Part shown: piece by piece, positions 28,319 through 40,808 of the stretch
How positions within the stretch are numbered: position 1 is the first letter of the stretch
Layout: each line of letters begins with the position of its first letter
NCBI RefSeq assembly: GCF_015709455.1
Contig: NZ_JADNQW010000005.1
Coordinates: forward strand, 2,093,501 to 2,157,500
DNA: 64,000 nt
DNA from: Methylosinus sp. H3A
GTDB taxonomy: Bacteria > Pseudomonadota > Alphaproteobacteria > Rhizobiales > Beijerinckiaceae
Direction of reading: 5' to 3'
Translations under genes and position numbers: made by a program
Notes under the pieces: generated by a model
The model's database searches: none
What the model was told of the DNA's origin: nothing
The model's input: only the letters and a program-made list of their open reading frames with translations

Positions 28319-30665
<2,347 letters not shown>

Positions 30666-30701
30666 GAGAGAACCCGTCTCATTCTGACCAGATCCGCGCC
30701 G

Positions 30702-30780
30702 CCGTCATCGCGAGGAGCGAAGAAGCGAGCCAGAGCCGCGTGGCGGCTCCTGGACTGCTTCGCTTCGCTCGCAATGACGG
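30702..30780. repeat. Dispersed CGTCAT-type palindromic repeat, copy 2 (within atp operon)
   Basis: A 79-base imperfect palindrome begins CCGTCATCGCGAGGAGCGAAG and ends GCTTCGCTTCGCTCGCAATGACGG, with a GAGCCGC-TG-GCGGCTC core. It lies in the atpA-atpG gap. The ends match the units at 18546 and 47075. On the transcript it could form a long stem that changes the atpA:atpG expression ratio. Confidence 0.8.
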
Positions 30781-30813
30781 AGGCATTGTTTCTAGTCCTC
30801 GAGGTTGCGCGCG

Positions 30814-32342
<1,529 letters not shown>

Positions 32343-32343
<1 letters not shown>

Positions 32344-32906
32344 CAGCCGACCTCTTTCATGCGTGTTCGAATGGAATTGAGCTTGGTCTTCAGCGACGCG
32401 TCGAGCATGCGCGAGCCGATTTTGACGACGAGACCGCCGATGATCGCCGGATCGACCTTCACTTCGAGGTCGACCGTCTTGCCGCCGGTGACGCCGGCGA
32501 GCGCGTCGCGCAGGGCGCTCTCGTGATGCGAGGCGAGCGGCGCGGCCACGGTGATGTCCGCATGCACGATGCCCTTGGCGGCGTCATGCAGCTTGCCATA
32601 GGCGGCGATGATGGCGGGGAGAAGGAAGAGGCGACGCTTTGTCGCGACGAGCTTCACGAAATTGGCCGCGACGCCCGTGACGCCGGCGGCGTCGAGAATG
32701 GGAGAGAGAGCCTTGATCTGCGTTTGCGCAGAATACACAGGGCTCTTGATCAGGCGCTCGAGATCCTTGCTCTCGTCGATCAGCGCGGCGAAGCCGCGCA
32801 GCGCCGTTGCGACCTCTTCCGTGGAGCCTTTCTCCACTGCGAGATCAAAAAGGGCGGAAGCGTATCGCCCCGCTACTCCGGATAGATCGTCTCCGCCTGA
32901 AGCCAC
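32343..32906 (-). CDS. atpH: ATP synthase F1 delta subunit
   Basis: AtpH (187 aa) joins F1 to the peripheral stalk. It contains [17 protein letters not shown] near the N-terminus and the C-terminal [25 protein letters not shown] segment. It is the first gene of the F1 operon; the Fo genes are elsewhere, as is usual in alphaproteobacteria. Confidence 0.97.
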
Positions 32907-33292
32907 TTGCGTATCGCTCTCGGATCGCCGTCACTCGAGGCGCCTCGCGCGCAACGCGGATCAGCGTGCGACGAAATCCGCAATGGCCTCGAGCAACGTG
33001 TATTGTCGGGGGAAGGAGCCAAGGGCGACGCCCCAGCTCCAAGGCGATCGTCCCCTAACACAGCATATTTTGCGGCGCAACCCTGCGGCGGCCACGAAGA
33101 GGGCAGTTTCGATGGATCGCCCAAAAAAGCGTCATGTCCCCGTCGCATCGCGCGGAGCCTCGCCTTGGGCTTTGACAATGTTGAATTTTTTGGGGCTTCG
33201 CGATTTTTCGTCGCGCGCTGGCGGGCGTCGGCCGCTTGCGCTCCACGTGCGGCCATGGCACTGCGAAATCAAATGCACAGTGGAGAATGCGG
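32907..33292. other. Divergent intergenic region between atpH and mtnP
   Basis: Overlapping frames on both strands here are arginine rich and lack families. An AT-richer patch at 33175-33205 includes a plus-strand TTGACA (33174) but no good -10. The atp promoter must lie here, yet I cannot place it with confidence. Confidence 0.5.
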
Positions 33293-34174
33293 ATGACGCG
33301 AGCGGTGGTCGGCATCATCGGAGGATCGGGCGTCTATCATCTGCCCGGCTTGCAGGATCTGCGCGAGGAGCGCGTCACGACGCCTTGGGGCGACCCTTCC
33401 GACGCGCTGCATTTCGGCCGCATCGGCGAGACGCAGGTGGTGTTCCTGCCGCGTCATGGGCGCGGCCATGTGTTCTCACCCTCGGGCATAAATTATCGCG
33501 CCAACATCTACGCGTTGAAACAGGCGGGCGTCACCGATCTCGTCTCCGTCTCGGCATGCGGCTCGTTCAAATCGGAGCTCTATCCCGGGCTCTTCGTGCT
33601 GCCGGATCAATTCGTCGACCGCACTTTCGGCCGGCAATCGTCCTTCTTCGGCAATGGCTGCGTCGCGCATGCGTCGATGGCGCATCCGGTCGCGCCGTTG
33701 CTCGCCAAACGGATCGCCGCCGCCGCGCAGGCGGAGAATATCGCGCATTCCGTCGGCGGAACCTATGTCTGCATGGAAGGCCCGCAATTCTCGTCCTATG
33801 CGGAATCGCTGACCTACAAGGCGGCGGGCTATGACGTCATCGGCATGACGGCTATGCCAGAGGCCAAGCTCGCGCGGGAGGCGGAGCTCTCTTACGCCAC
33901 CATCGCCATGGTCACCGATTTCGACTGCTGGCATCCCGAGCACGATAATGTCGACGTCGCCGCCGTCATCGAGGTGGTGCGCAAAAACGCAGACGCGGCG
34001 AGCCGGCTTCTGGCGCGCCTGCTCGTCGATTTTCCACAGGAGCACGAGTCCTGCCCCATCGGCTCGGACCGCGCGCTCGACACCGCAATTCTGACGGCGC
34101 CCGATGCGCGCGATCCGGAATTGTTGAGAAAGCTCGGCGTCATCGTCGCGCGGGTGAGCGGAGCGGCGGTCTGA
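33293..34174 (+). CDS. mtnP: S-methyl-5'-thioadenosine phosphorylase
   Basis: MtnP (293 aa) phosphorolyses methylthioadenosine to adenine and methylthioribose-1-phosphate. Family marks are VGIIGGSGVYHLPGL at the N-terminus, PRHGRGHVFSPSGINYRANI and YVCMEGPQFSS. The ATG at 33293 has GGAG seven bases upstream; earlier in-frame ATGs at 33236 and 33287 are less well placed. Adenine released could be salvaged by Apt, encoded about 3 kb downstream. Confidence 0.95.
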   Translation: MTRAVVGIIGGSGVYHLPGLQDLREERVTTPWGDPSDALHFGRIGETQVVFLPRHGRGHVFSPSGINYRANIYALKQAGVTDLVSVSACGSFKSELYPGLFVLPDQFVDRTFGRQSSFFGNGCVAHASMAHPVAPLLAKRIAAAAQAENIAHSVGGTYVCMEGPQFSSYAESLTYKAAGYDVIGMTAMPEAKLAREAELSYATIAMVTDFDCWHPEHDNVDVAAVIEVVRKNADAASRLLARLLVDFPQEHESCPIGSDRALDTAILTAPDARDPELLRKLGVIVARVSGAAV

Positions 34175-34304
34175 TCGCGCGTCGCTCCGTGCGCCGCCGC
34201 ACACAGGCGGACCGATCGACGATGCAGAGTTTCCGAGCAGGAAAGGAGGCTCCGCGGTCCATGGGACGGCGAGACGCCGGCCGCCGAACCAGGAGCAAGC
34301 TTTC

Positions 34305-35267
34305 GTGTCTATGTCGCCGAGCAGAATCGCCTTTTCCCTCGCCGCCTGCGCGCTGACGAGCGCCGCGCTCGCCAAGGATGTCGCGGGCGCCAAGGATCAT
34401 CCGCTGGTCGGCCGCTACGCCGGCGCGGAGATCACGAAATATGTGTCGGCCGAATTCGACGAGCAGCGCTTCGTCCATGCGCCCCTCGACATCAAGACCG
34501 ACGGCGAGACTTTCACCGAGGCCAATAGTTTCGCCGTCAAGGGCAAGGTCGCGCGCATCTGGTACAATGCGCCGAAGGACCGCTCGTCGCTCGAGATCAT
34601 GGCCAATTACGAAGAATCGCTGAAATCCAAGGGTTTCGAATTGGTCTACAGCTGCGCCGACGCCACTTGCTTCAAAGGCCAGGCGAGCGTCTATCGCTTC
34701 AATTTCGTGGGCGGCGACGCCGGCATAAATTACCGCTATGGCGACGGCGTGCGCTATCTTCTCGCCAAGGCGACGCGCCCGACCGGCGATGTCTATGCGG
34801 CGATCATCATCGGCGACAGCAATAGCGGCCCGCTGGTGCGCGTGATCGCCGTCGATATGAAGCCGATGCAGAGCGGCCAGATCGCCTTTGTCGACGCCGA
34901 GGCCATGGCGCGCGCCATCGCCAGCAATGGACGCGTCGCGCTCTATGGCGTGGAATTCGACTTCGACGACGCGCAGATCAAGCCGGGCTCGCGCGCGACG
35001 CTCGACGAGATCGCCAAATTTCTGAAGGCGAATCCGTCCGTCTCTGTCGTCGTGACCGGCCACACCGACGGCAAGGGGCAATTCGACTATAATGTGGATT
35101 TGTCGAAGCGCCGCGCCGCGGCCGTCGTCGCCGATCTCGCGCAGCGCTATGGCGTGTCGGCGCAGCGCCTCACGCCTTTCGGCGCGGGCATGGCGTCGCC
35201 GATCGCCTCCAATGACGACGAAGCCGGCCGCGCCAAGAATCGCCGTGTCGCACTGGTCAAGCGCTGA
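34305..35267 (+). CDS. OmpA-family outer-membrane/peptidoglycan-associated protein
   Basis: A 320-residue exported protein with an N-terminal signal (IAFSLAACALTSAALAKD) and a C-terminal OmpA-like peptidoglycan-binding domain: YGVEFDFDDAQIKPGSRATL, VTGHTDGKGQFDYNVDLSKRRA and a final KNRRVALVKR. The middle 200 residues are a DUF-like region I cannot name. The GTG at 34305 has AGGAG nine bases upstream; ATG at 34311 is the alternative. It likely anchors the envelope to peptidoglycan. Confidence 0.88.
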   Translation: MSMSPSRIAFSLAACALTSAALAKDVAGAKDHPLVGRYAGAEITKYVSAEFDEQRFVHAPLDIKTDGETFTEANSFAVKGKVARIWYNAPKDRSSLEIMANYEESLKSKGFELVYSCADATCFKGQASVYRFNFVGGDAGINYRYGDGVRYLLAKATRPTGDVYAAIIIGDSNSGPLVRVIAVDMKPMQSGQIAFVDAEAMARAIASNGRVALYGVEFDFDDAQIKPGSRATLDEIAKFLKANPSVSVVVTGHTDGKGQFDYNVDLSKRRAAAVVADLAQRYGVSAQRLTPFGAGMASPIASNDDEAGRAKNRRVALVKR

Positions 35268-35306
35268 CGCTGCGCTCGCATCGCGCCCTCGCCATAGCGC
35301 GCTTTC

Positions 35307-35330
35307 CGATCGAACGGAATCGTTCGATCG
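35307..35330. terminator. 10-bp inverted repeat between convergent genes
   Basis: CGATCGAACG and CGTTCGATCG pair perfectly around GAAT. It lies 40 bases after the OmpA-like stop and before the end of the minus-strand GT51-like gene. There is no T-run, so termination is only suggested. Confidence 0.5.
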
Positions 35331-35367
35331 ATCAGAATTCGCTCCGACGAAAGAAAGCTAGAGCGCG

Positions 35368-36024
35368 TCAATCCCCGCAATTCTCCAGCCACGCATCGGC
35401 GAAGCCGCCGCGCTCGCAGAGTCCGGCGAGATATTTTTCGATGCGGCGCACGCGCTCGGCGTTGGCGGGCGTGCCCGGCGCGTAGTCCGTCGGATTATTG
35501 TTGGTGGCGACGAGCGCGAGAAACTCGTCGTCGTCCAATTCCGCGAGCGGCTTGCCGAACCATTTGCGCGCCGCGGGATCGAAGCCGTTCACATCGATGA
35601 AAGCGGCGAGCTGCGCATTCTTGGAGGTCAGCGGGCCGACGGCGAATTGCGCGATGAGCGTCTGGCGGATCTTCGCGAAGCCCGGCTTGAAATCGGCGAA
35701 ATAGAGCTTTTTCGCCACGGATTGCGCGACCGTGGTGGCGAGCGGCGCGCTCCAGTCGACGCCGCCATGCGTCCAGAAGCTCGGATCCTGCACCTTGATG
35801 AGCGTTTCGATGCGCGCGCTCGAAAATCCGGGCGGCAGTTTCGCGCCATTGCCGGTCTCGGCCTCATAGCGCGCGAACAGCTCCGGCGTCGCGACGCGGG
35901 CGAGCGCCACGGAAACCGCCTCATATCCGACGATGGCGGCGAAGGCCGCCCCCGCGAAGGCGGCGAGCGCCGAGCCCGCCGTCGCGGCCCCGAACGACCG
36001 AGCCCTTCTCTTCGCATCCAACAT
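35368..36024 (-). CDS. GT51-like (transglycosylase-fold) membrane protein, catalytic glutamates replaced, copy 1
   Basis: A 218-residue protein with one N-terminal membrane segment (about 17-42) and a region aligning with peptidoglycan glycosyltransferase family 51. VQDPSFWTHGGVDWSA (77-92) replaces the family EDxxFxxHxGVD, ATTVAQSVAKKLY replaces STITQQLVKNLY, and AKIRQTLIAQ replaces RKIKExxxA. Both catalytic glutamates are glutamine (Q79, Q121), so transferase activity is unlikely. LTSKNAQLAAFIDVNGF and the late NNPTDYAPGTPANAERVRRI match the family's second half. Start at MLDAKRRARS has GGAG seven bases upstream. A close paralogue lies 218 bases upstream. Confidence 0.8.
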   Translation of the reverse strand: MLDAKRRARSFGAATAGSALAAFAGAAFAAIVGYEAVSVALARVATPELFARYEAETGNGAKLPPGFSSARIETLIKVQDPSFWTHGGVDWSAPLATTVAQSVAKKLYFADFKPGFAKIRQTLIAQFAVGPLTSKNAQLAAFIDVNGFDPAARKWFGKPLAELDDDEFLALVATNNNPTDYAPGTPANAERVRRIEKYLAGLCERGGFADAWLENCGD

Positions 36025-36242
36025 ATGACAACTCCCGCCGAAACTCCCGCCACACCTTGCAGATCGGGAGCTTTGCGAGGAAACTGGGCGCCGGCGCGAC
36101 GAGCCCATGGCCATCTCGCGGCCGGCGGTCCGGCGATTGCGGCGACGAGGAGCCGACGCTTTTCGACCGCGAATGCGCCAGGAGGCGGCGAGCCATAAGC
36201 GCTGGCGCCCGACGAGTGACCGCCGGACGCCGGGAGAGCAGG

Positions 36243-36875
36243 TCAGGCCCCGCATTGCTCCAGCCACACATCGGCGAAGCCCTGCCTTTCGCAGAGCCCG
36301 GCGAGATATTTCTCGATGCGGCGCACGCGCTCGGCGTTGGCGGGCGTGCCCGGCGCGTAATCCTTGGGATTGTTGTTGGTGGCGACGAGCGCGAGAAACT
36401 CGTCGTCGTCCAATTCCGCGAGCGGCTTGCCGAACCATTTGCGGGCCGCGGAATCGAAGCCGTTCACATCGATGAAAGCGGCGAGCTGCGCATTCTTGGA
36501 GGTCAGCGGGCCGACGGCGAATTGCGCGATCAACGTCTGGCGAATCTTCGAAAAGCCCGGCTTGAAATCCTCGAAATAGAGCCGCTTGACGAGGGATTGC
36601 GTGACCGTTGTGGCGAGCGGCGCGCTCCAATCGACGCCGCCATGCGTCCAGAAGCTCGGATCTTGCACCGCGAGCAGAGTCTCGATCCGCTCGCTCGAAA
36701 GTCCGGAGGGCGATTTCGCGCCATTGTCGGTCGCCGCCTCATAGCGCGCGAAGATTTCCGGCGTCGCGGCGCGGGCGAGCGCGACGGAGACCGCTTCATA
36801 ACCGGTGAGGCCGAGAAGCGCCACGACCGCGGCCGCGACGATGACGGAAAAAATTCTACGTTTCGAATCAGCCAT
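36243..36875 (-). CDS. GT51-like (transglycosylase-fold) membrane protein, catalytic glutamates replaced, copy 2
   Basis: This 210-residue paralogue of the 35368 gene has a membrane segment at residues 8-35 and then nearly the same domain: AVQDPSFWTHGGVDWSAPLA, TTVTQSLVKRLYFEDF and SKIRQTLIAQFAVGPLTSK. Q71 and Q113 stand where GT51 enzymes have catalytic glutamates. TTVTQSLVK is closer to the canonical TITQQLVK than in copy 1. The N-terminal parts differ while the rest is nearly identical, indicating a fairly recent or gene-converted duplication. A binding or regulatory role in peptidoglycan synthesis is inferred only. Confidence 0.8.
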   Translation of the reverse strand: MADSKRRIFSVIVAAAVVALLGLTGYEAVSVALARAATPEIFARYEAATDNGAKSPSGLSSERIETLLAVQDPSFWTHGGVDWSAPLATTVTQSLVKRLYFEDFKPGFSKIRQTLIAQFAVGPLTSKNAQLAAFIDVNGFDSAARKWFGKPLAELDDDEFLALVATNNNPKDYAPGTPANAERVRRIEKYLAGLCERQGFADVWLEQCGA

Positions 36876-37054
36876 GTGAAGATATCCTCTCGAAAATTCA
36901 AACATCCTGATCTTTGCAATGAAAATGGGTCGGGTCTCGGCGATGCTGCGGCCGGAATGCGGCGGAAGCGGTCGCCGTGGGCGGACGAGATGCCTTTCGG
37001 CCGAGAATGAGCTATGAGACGACGAGCCGAACAAAATCCGACGAGATTTCGAAC

Positions 37055-37582
37055 ATGACCCTCGCCTCCACGATCCGCACCATTCCCGACTATCCCAAGC
37101 CCGGCATCATGTTCCGCGACATCACCACGCTGCTCGGCGACGCCAAGGCGTTTCGCCGCGCGGTGGACGAGCTGGTGCAGCCCTGGGCCGGCACGAAGAT
37201 CGACAAAGTGGCGGGGATGGAGGCGCGCGGCTTCATTCTGGGCGGCGCGGTGGCGCATCAATTGTCGGCCGGCTTCGTGCCCGTGCGCAAAAAGGGCAAG
37301 CTGCCGCACACGACCGTCTCCATCGCCTATTCGCTGGAATATGGCGTCGACGAGATGGAGGTGCATGAGGACGCGGTGGTGAAGGGCGAGCGCGTGATTC
37401 TCGTCGACGATCTCATCGCCACCGGCGTCACGGCGGAAGGCGCCGTGAAGCTGCTGCAGAAGATCGGCGCCGAGGTGATCGCCGCTTGTTTCGTCATCGA
37501 CCTGCCGGAGCTCGGCGGCGCGAAGAAGATCGAGGCGCTCGGCGTGCCGGTGCGCAGGCTCGTCACCTTCGACGGGCATTGA
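37055..37582 (+). CDS. apt: Adenine phosphoribosyltransferase
   Basis: Apt (175 aa) converts adenine and PRPP to AMP. It has [27 protein letters not shown] start, [15 protein letters not shown], and the PRPP loop [18 protein letters not shown]. The usual ATGGT reads ATGVT here, a glycine-to-valine change inside the PRPP motif. MTLASTIRT at 37055 gives standard length; an ATG at 37007 would add 16 residues and cannot be excluded. Confidence 0.94.
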   Translation: MTLASTIRTIPDYPKPGIMFRDITTLLGDAKAFRRAVDELVQPWAGTKIDKVAGMEARGFILGGAVAHQLSAGFVPVRKKGKLPHTTVSIAYSLEYGVDEMEVHEDAVVKGERVILVDDLIATGVTAEGAVKLLQKIGAEVIAACFVIDLPELGGAKKIEALGVPVRRLVTFDGH

Positions 37583-37679
37583 TTTTGTCGGCCGGGGGCG
37601 CTTTTAGCCGCGCCTCGGCCGTTCCTTCGCCAATATCGCGTTTCGTAATCCGTATTTCGCTGATTCTGTAACGACCGCC

Positions 37680-38831
37680 ATGACGTCGAAACCGTCGCGC
37701 CCCGTCCTGCTCGCCACGGCGCTCGTTCTGAGCCTCGTCGAGATCGGCGCGCTCGTGGCCTTTGCGTCGCGCGGTCCCGCGCGGCGTGTCGAACCGACGC
37801 TGGCGGCGCGCTCCAATCCCTTCGGCGCGCTTTTGCAAAATCTGCGCGGCGCGATCGTCGAGACCGCGCAGCGCGAGGAGCCGTCCCCGCCGGACGAGCC
37901 GCCGCCGGTGATCGCGGCGCCGATCGCCCCGCCGGCGTTGCCGCCGTCCTTTCTCGCGGCGCTGCCGCCGATCCGCTCGCCCGAGGCGGAGCTTCCCATC
38001 GCTCTCCCGCCCGGCGCGGCGCCATTGCCGCCGGCCCGGCCGCGCAATCTCGTCGTCGAGCCGTCGACGACGCCATTGCCGCCCGTCACCGTCACCCCGC
38101 CGCCGGAGCCCGTGGCCATGCCGGCGCTCGCCCTCGCGGCGGCGGCGCCGGCCAATGAGCTGCCGCCGCTCACGCGCCGCGACGACGGGAATTTTCGAAT
38201 GGGCGCGGCCGTTTATGTCCGCATTTTCAAAAAGGAAGGCGAGCTCGAGCTCTGGCGGAAGCAGGACGGGCGCTATTCGCTCTATCGGACCTATCCGATC
38301 TGCAAATGGTCCGGCCATCTCGGGCCGAAGCTGAAATCGGGCGATTATCAATCACCCGAGGGATTTTACAGCGTCTCGGCGCGCCAGCTCAATCCGAACT
38401 CTCACTATCATCGCGCCTTCGACGTCGGTTTTCCCAACGCCTTCGATCGGCAGAACGGCCGCACCGGCGGCGCTCTCATGGTCCATGGCGCCTGCAAATC
38501 CGTCGGCTGCTTCGCCATGACCGATAAGGTCATAGAGGAAATCTACGGCATGGTGGAAGCGGCGCTGCGCGGTGGCCAGCACGAGGTGCCGGTCCATATC
38601 TTTCCCTTCCGCATGACGGAAACGGCCTTCGCCAAGGAGACGCAGGGAGATTGGACCAATTTCTGGTCGGTTCCGCCGGAACATCAGCTTTGGAGCGGCT
38701 TCTGGCGGAATTTGAAGGAAGGTTATGACCTCTTCGAGCAGACCGGCGAGCCGCCCACGGCCTATGCCTGCGGATCGCGCTACGCTTTCGGTCCCTCGGG
38801 CGGCTCCTGCCGCCGCATCGCGGGCTGGTGA
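37680..38831 (+). CDS. L,D-transpeptidase (YkuD family), membrane-anchored
   Basis: A 383-residue protein with an N-terminal membrane anchor (LLATALVLSLVEIGALVAFA), a long proline/alanine linker (about 60-165) and a YkuD-type catalytic domain. The active site is MVHGACKSVGCFAMTD (histidine and cysteine of HxxxxxxGCxxM). YkuD enzymes form 3-3 peptidoglycan cross-links or attach proteins to peptidoglycan. The ATG follows apt by 97 bases. A second, different YkuD protein is at 56884. Confidence 0.88.
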   Translation: MTSKPSRPVLLATALVLSLVEIGALVAFASRGPARRVEPTLAARSNPFGALLQNLRGAIVETAQREEPSPPDEPPPVIAAPIAPPALPPSFLAALPPIRSPEAELPIALPPGAAPLPPARPRNLVVEPSTTPLPPVTVTPPPEPVAMPALALAAAAPANELPPLTRRDDGNFRMGAAVYVRIFKKEGELELWRKQDGRYSLYRTYPICKWSGHLGPKLKSGDYQSPEGFYSVSARQLNPNSHYHRAFDVGFPNAFDRQNGRTGGALMVHGACKSVGCFAMTDKVIEEIYGMVEAALRGGQHEVPVHIFPFRMTETAFAKETQGDWTNFWSVPPEHQLWSGFWRNLKEGYDLFEQTGEPPTAYACGSRYAFGPSGGSCRRIAGW

Positions 38832-38853
38832 ATCGCCCGCTCTTCGATTGAAC

Positions 38854-38903
38854 GGCGCGCAGAATGCGCTCTCGCCCCAAGGCGGCGAGCCCTTCTGCGC
38901 GCC
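38854..38903. terminator. Hairpin downstream of the L,D-transpeptidase gene
   Basis: GGCGCGCAGAA (38854-38864) pairs perfectly with TTCTGCGCGCC (38893-38903), with an inner CTCGCC/GGCGAG stem. It lies 22 bases after the stop codon and before the convergent small ORF at 38933. No T-run follows. Confidence 0.5.
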
Positions 38904-38932
38904 ACCGCTCGGACCTTCCCGAAGTCCGTCGG

Positions 38933-39040
38933 TCAGCGGAACAATTGCGACAATTGGTGCATGACCACGAGGAAGAATGCGAGCACCCCGCCAATTCCCA
39001 TCAAAGCTTTCACGACACCGCCGGCATTGCTCGTCTGCAT
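38933..39040 (-). CDS. Putative 35-aa membrane protein
   Basis: MQTSNAGGVVKALMGIGGVL continues into a hydrophobic stretch AFFLVVMHQLSQLFR, giving one transmembrane segment. GGAG stands eight bases before the ATG. The gene is oriented opposite to the MocR regulator at 39231, leaving a 190-base shared control region. No family is recognised; short length limits confidence. Confidence 0.5.
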   Translation of the reverse strand: MQTSNAGGVVKALMGIGGVLAFFLVVMHQLSQLFR

Positions 39041-39230
39041 GGCTCCCGCTCCGTGTTCGGTTGCGACGAGATCGACGGTAGCGGAGCCGAATATGCGTTA
39101 AACCGCCAAGATTCCCGCGCCGACGGGTCCAAAGGACCGCCGCGCCGCGCGGCTTGACAGAGCGCGCGCGGTCGGACGAAGCTGCCGACGGCCCTATGAA
39201 AAGAGCAATAATGCCGAATGGAGGGGTCCA

Positions 39231-40706
39231 ATGTCGCGCCCCTTCGCCTTCAGCCTGTCGCGCGAGATCGACCCGCGCCGCGGCGCCCCGCTCTATCTCC
39301 AGGTCGTCCATGCGCTGATTCACGACATAAGGAGCGGACGCCTCGCGCCCGGCGCGACGCTGCCCAGCAGCCGCGAGCTCGCCGAATCGCTCGGCGTCAA
39401 TCGCAAGACCATCGTGCTGGCCTATGACGAGCTCGTCGCCCAGGGCTGGTTCACCACCCATGGGACGCGCGGCACTTTCGTCTCCGCGGAGCTTCCCGAG
39501 ACGCTGCCGGCGCCGCGCAAAGCCTCCGCCGATCCTCGTACGCCGGGCTTTTCGTTCCGCGCGACGCCGGACCCCGCCTTCGTGCCGGCCGGGGAGGGGC
39601 TCGCCATAGACGATGGGCTTCCCGATGCGCGCCTCTTCTCGATCGACACTCTGCTGCGCGCCTATCGCGACGCGGGACGGCGCGCGGCGCGCTCCGGCGG
39701 GCTCGGCTATGGCGATCCGCGCGGGGCCGGCGAGCTGCGCCGCGCCATCGCCGAAATGCTGGCGTCGCATCGCGGTCTCGTCGTCGACGCCGAAAATGTC
39801 TGCGTCACGCGCGGCAGCCAGATGGGCATTTTCCTCGCCGCGCGCATCCTCGTCTCACCGGGCGATGTCGTGCTCGTCGAGGGGCTCGGCTATTCGGCTG
39901 CGCGCGAAGCCTTCGCCGCCGCCGGCGCCGAAATTGTCGGCGCCCGTCTCGACGAGGACGGCGTCGATGTGGAGGATGTCGAGCGATTGTGCCGACGACA
40001 TTGCGTGCGCGCCATTTACGTGACGCCCCACCACCAGTTTCCGACCACTGTTCCGCTGACGCCGGAGCGGCGGCTGCGGCTGCTGGACCTCGCCGCGAAA
40101 TTCGAATTCGCGATCATCGAGGACGATTACGATCATGAATATCATTTCGAGCGGCAGCCGCTGCTCCCCATGGCGAGCTATGCGCCGGGGCGGGTGCTCT
40201 ATGTGGGCTCCATGTCCAAGCTGCTGCTGCCCGGGCTGCGCATCGGCTATGTCGTCGCACCCGCGCCCGTCGTGAGGTCCATGGCCAACGCCGCGGCGGC
40301 GGTGGACCGTCAGGGCAATGCGCTGACCGAGCTCGCCGTGGCCGATCTCGTCGATTCCGGCGAGCTGCGCCGTCATGTGCGCAAGGCGCGCCAGATCTAT
40401 GCGCAAAGACGCGACGCTTTCGGCGAATTGCTCTCCCGCTCCTTCGGCGAGGCGATATGCTTCCGCGTCCCGGCCGGCGGTCTCGCCTATTGGGCGACGT
40501 TCCGTGACGAGGCGACGCTCGACGCGCTCGAGCGCGACGCCGCCGCCAATGGTCTGCGCTTCCTCCCCTCCACCTGCTTCGCGGCGCCGCCGCAGCGCGG
40601 GCGGGGCCTGCGCCTCGGCTTCGGCAGCCTCGACGCTGGCGAGGCCGAGCGCGTCATCGCCCGGCTGCGCCGAGCGGCCATTTCCGAGCGTTCGCTATCT
40701 TGCTGA
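39231..40706 (+). CDS. MocR/PdxR-type GntR regulator with aminotransferase domain
   Basis: A 491-residue fusion of a GntR winged-helix domain (residues about 10-80: LYLQVVHALIHDIRSGRLAPG, LPSSRELAESLGVNRKTI) and an aminotransferase-like PLP domain. The PLP lysine lies in GSMSKLLLPGLRIGY (about residue 325). MocR proteins sense PLP or amino-acid ligands and often control neighbouring genes. Candidate targets are itself, the small divergent membrane ORF and the serine acetyltransferase downstream. Confidence 0.92.
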   Translation: MSRPFAFSLSREIDPRRGAPLYLQVVHALIHDIRSGRLAPGATLPSSRELAESLGVNRKTIVLAYDELVAQGWFTTHGTRGTFVSAELPETLPAPRKASADPRTPGFSFRATPDPAFVPAGEGLAIDDGLPDARLFSIDTLLRAYRDAGRRAARSGGLGYGDPRGAGELRRAIAEMLASHRGLVVDAENVCVTRGSQMGIFLAARILVSPGDVVLVEGLGYSAAREAFAAAGAEIVGARLDEDGVDVEDVERLCRRHCVRAIYVTPHHQFPTTVPLTPERRLRLLDLAAKFEFAIIEDDYDHEYHFERQPLLPMASYAPGRVLYVGSMSKLLLPGLRIGYVVAPAPVVRSMANAAAAVDRQGNALTELAVADLVDSGELRRHVRKARQIYAQRRDAFGELLSRSFGEAICFRVPAGGLAYWATFRDEATLDALERDAAANGLRFLPSTCFAAPPQRGRGLRLGFGSLDAGEAERVIARLRRAAISERSLSC

Positions 40707-40808
40707 TTCAGGCTACGATATCTTGTCGAGCTGGACGAAGTCGGCCGCTCGAGCCACATTGAGGGCCTTCCGGCGCGGCCGCCGACCGGGCGAAACGAGG
40801 AGACGCCG

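Noticed and set aside
33174..33205. TTGACA in the atpH/mtnP gap as the mtnP promoter
   Set aside because: No acceptable -10 at 16-18 bases; the match may be chance in an AT-richer patch.
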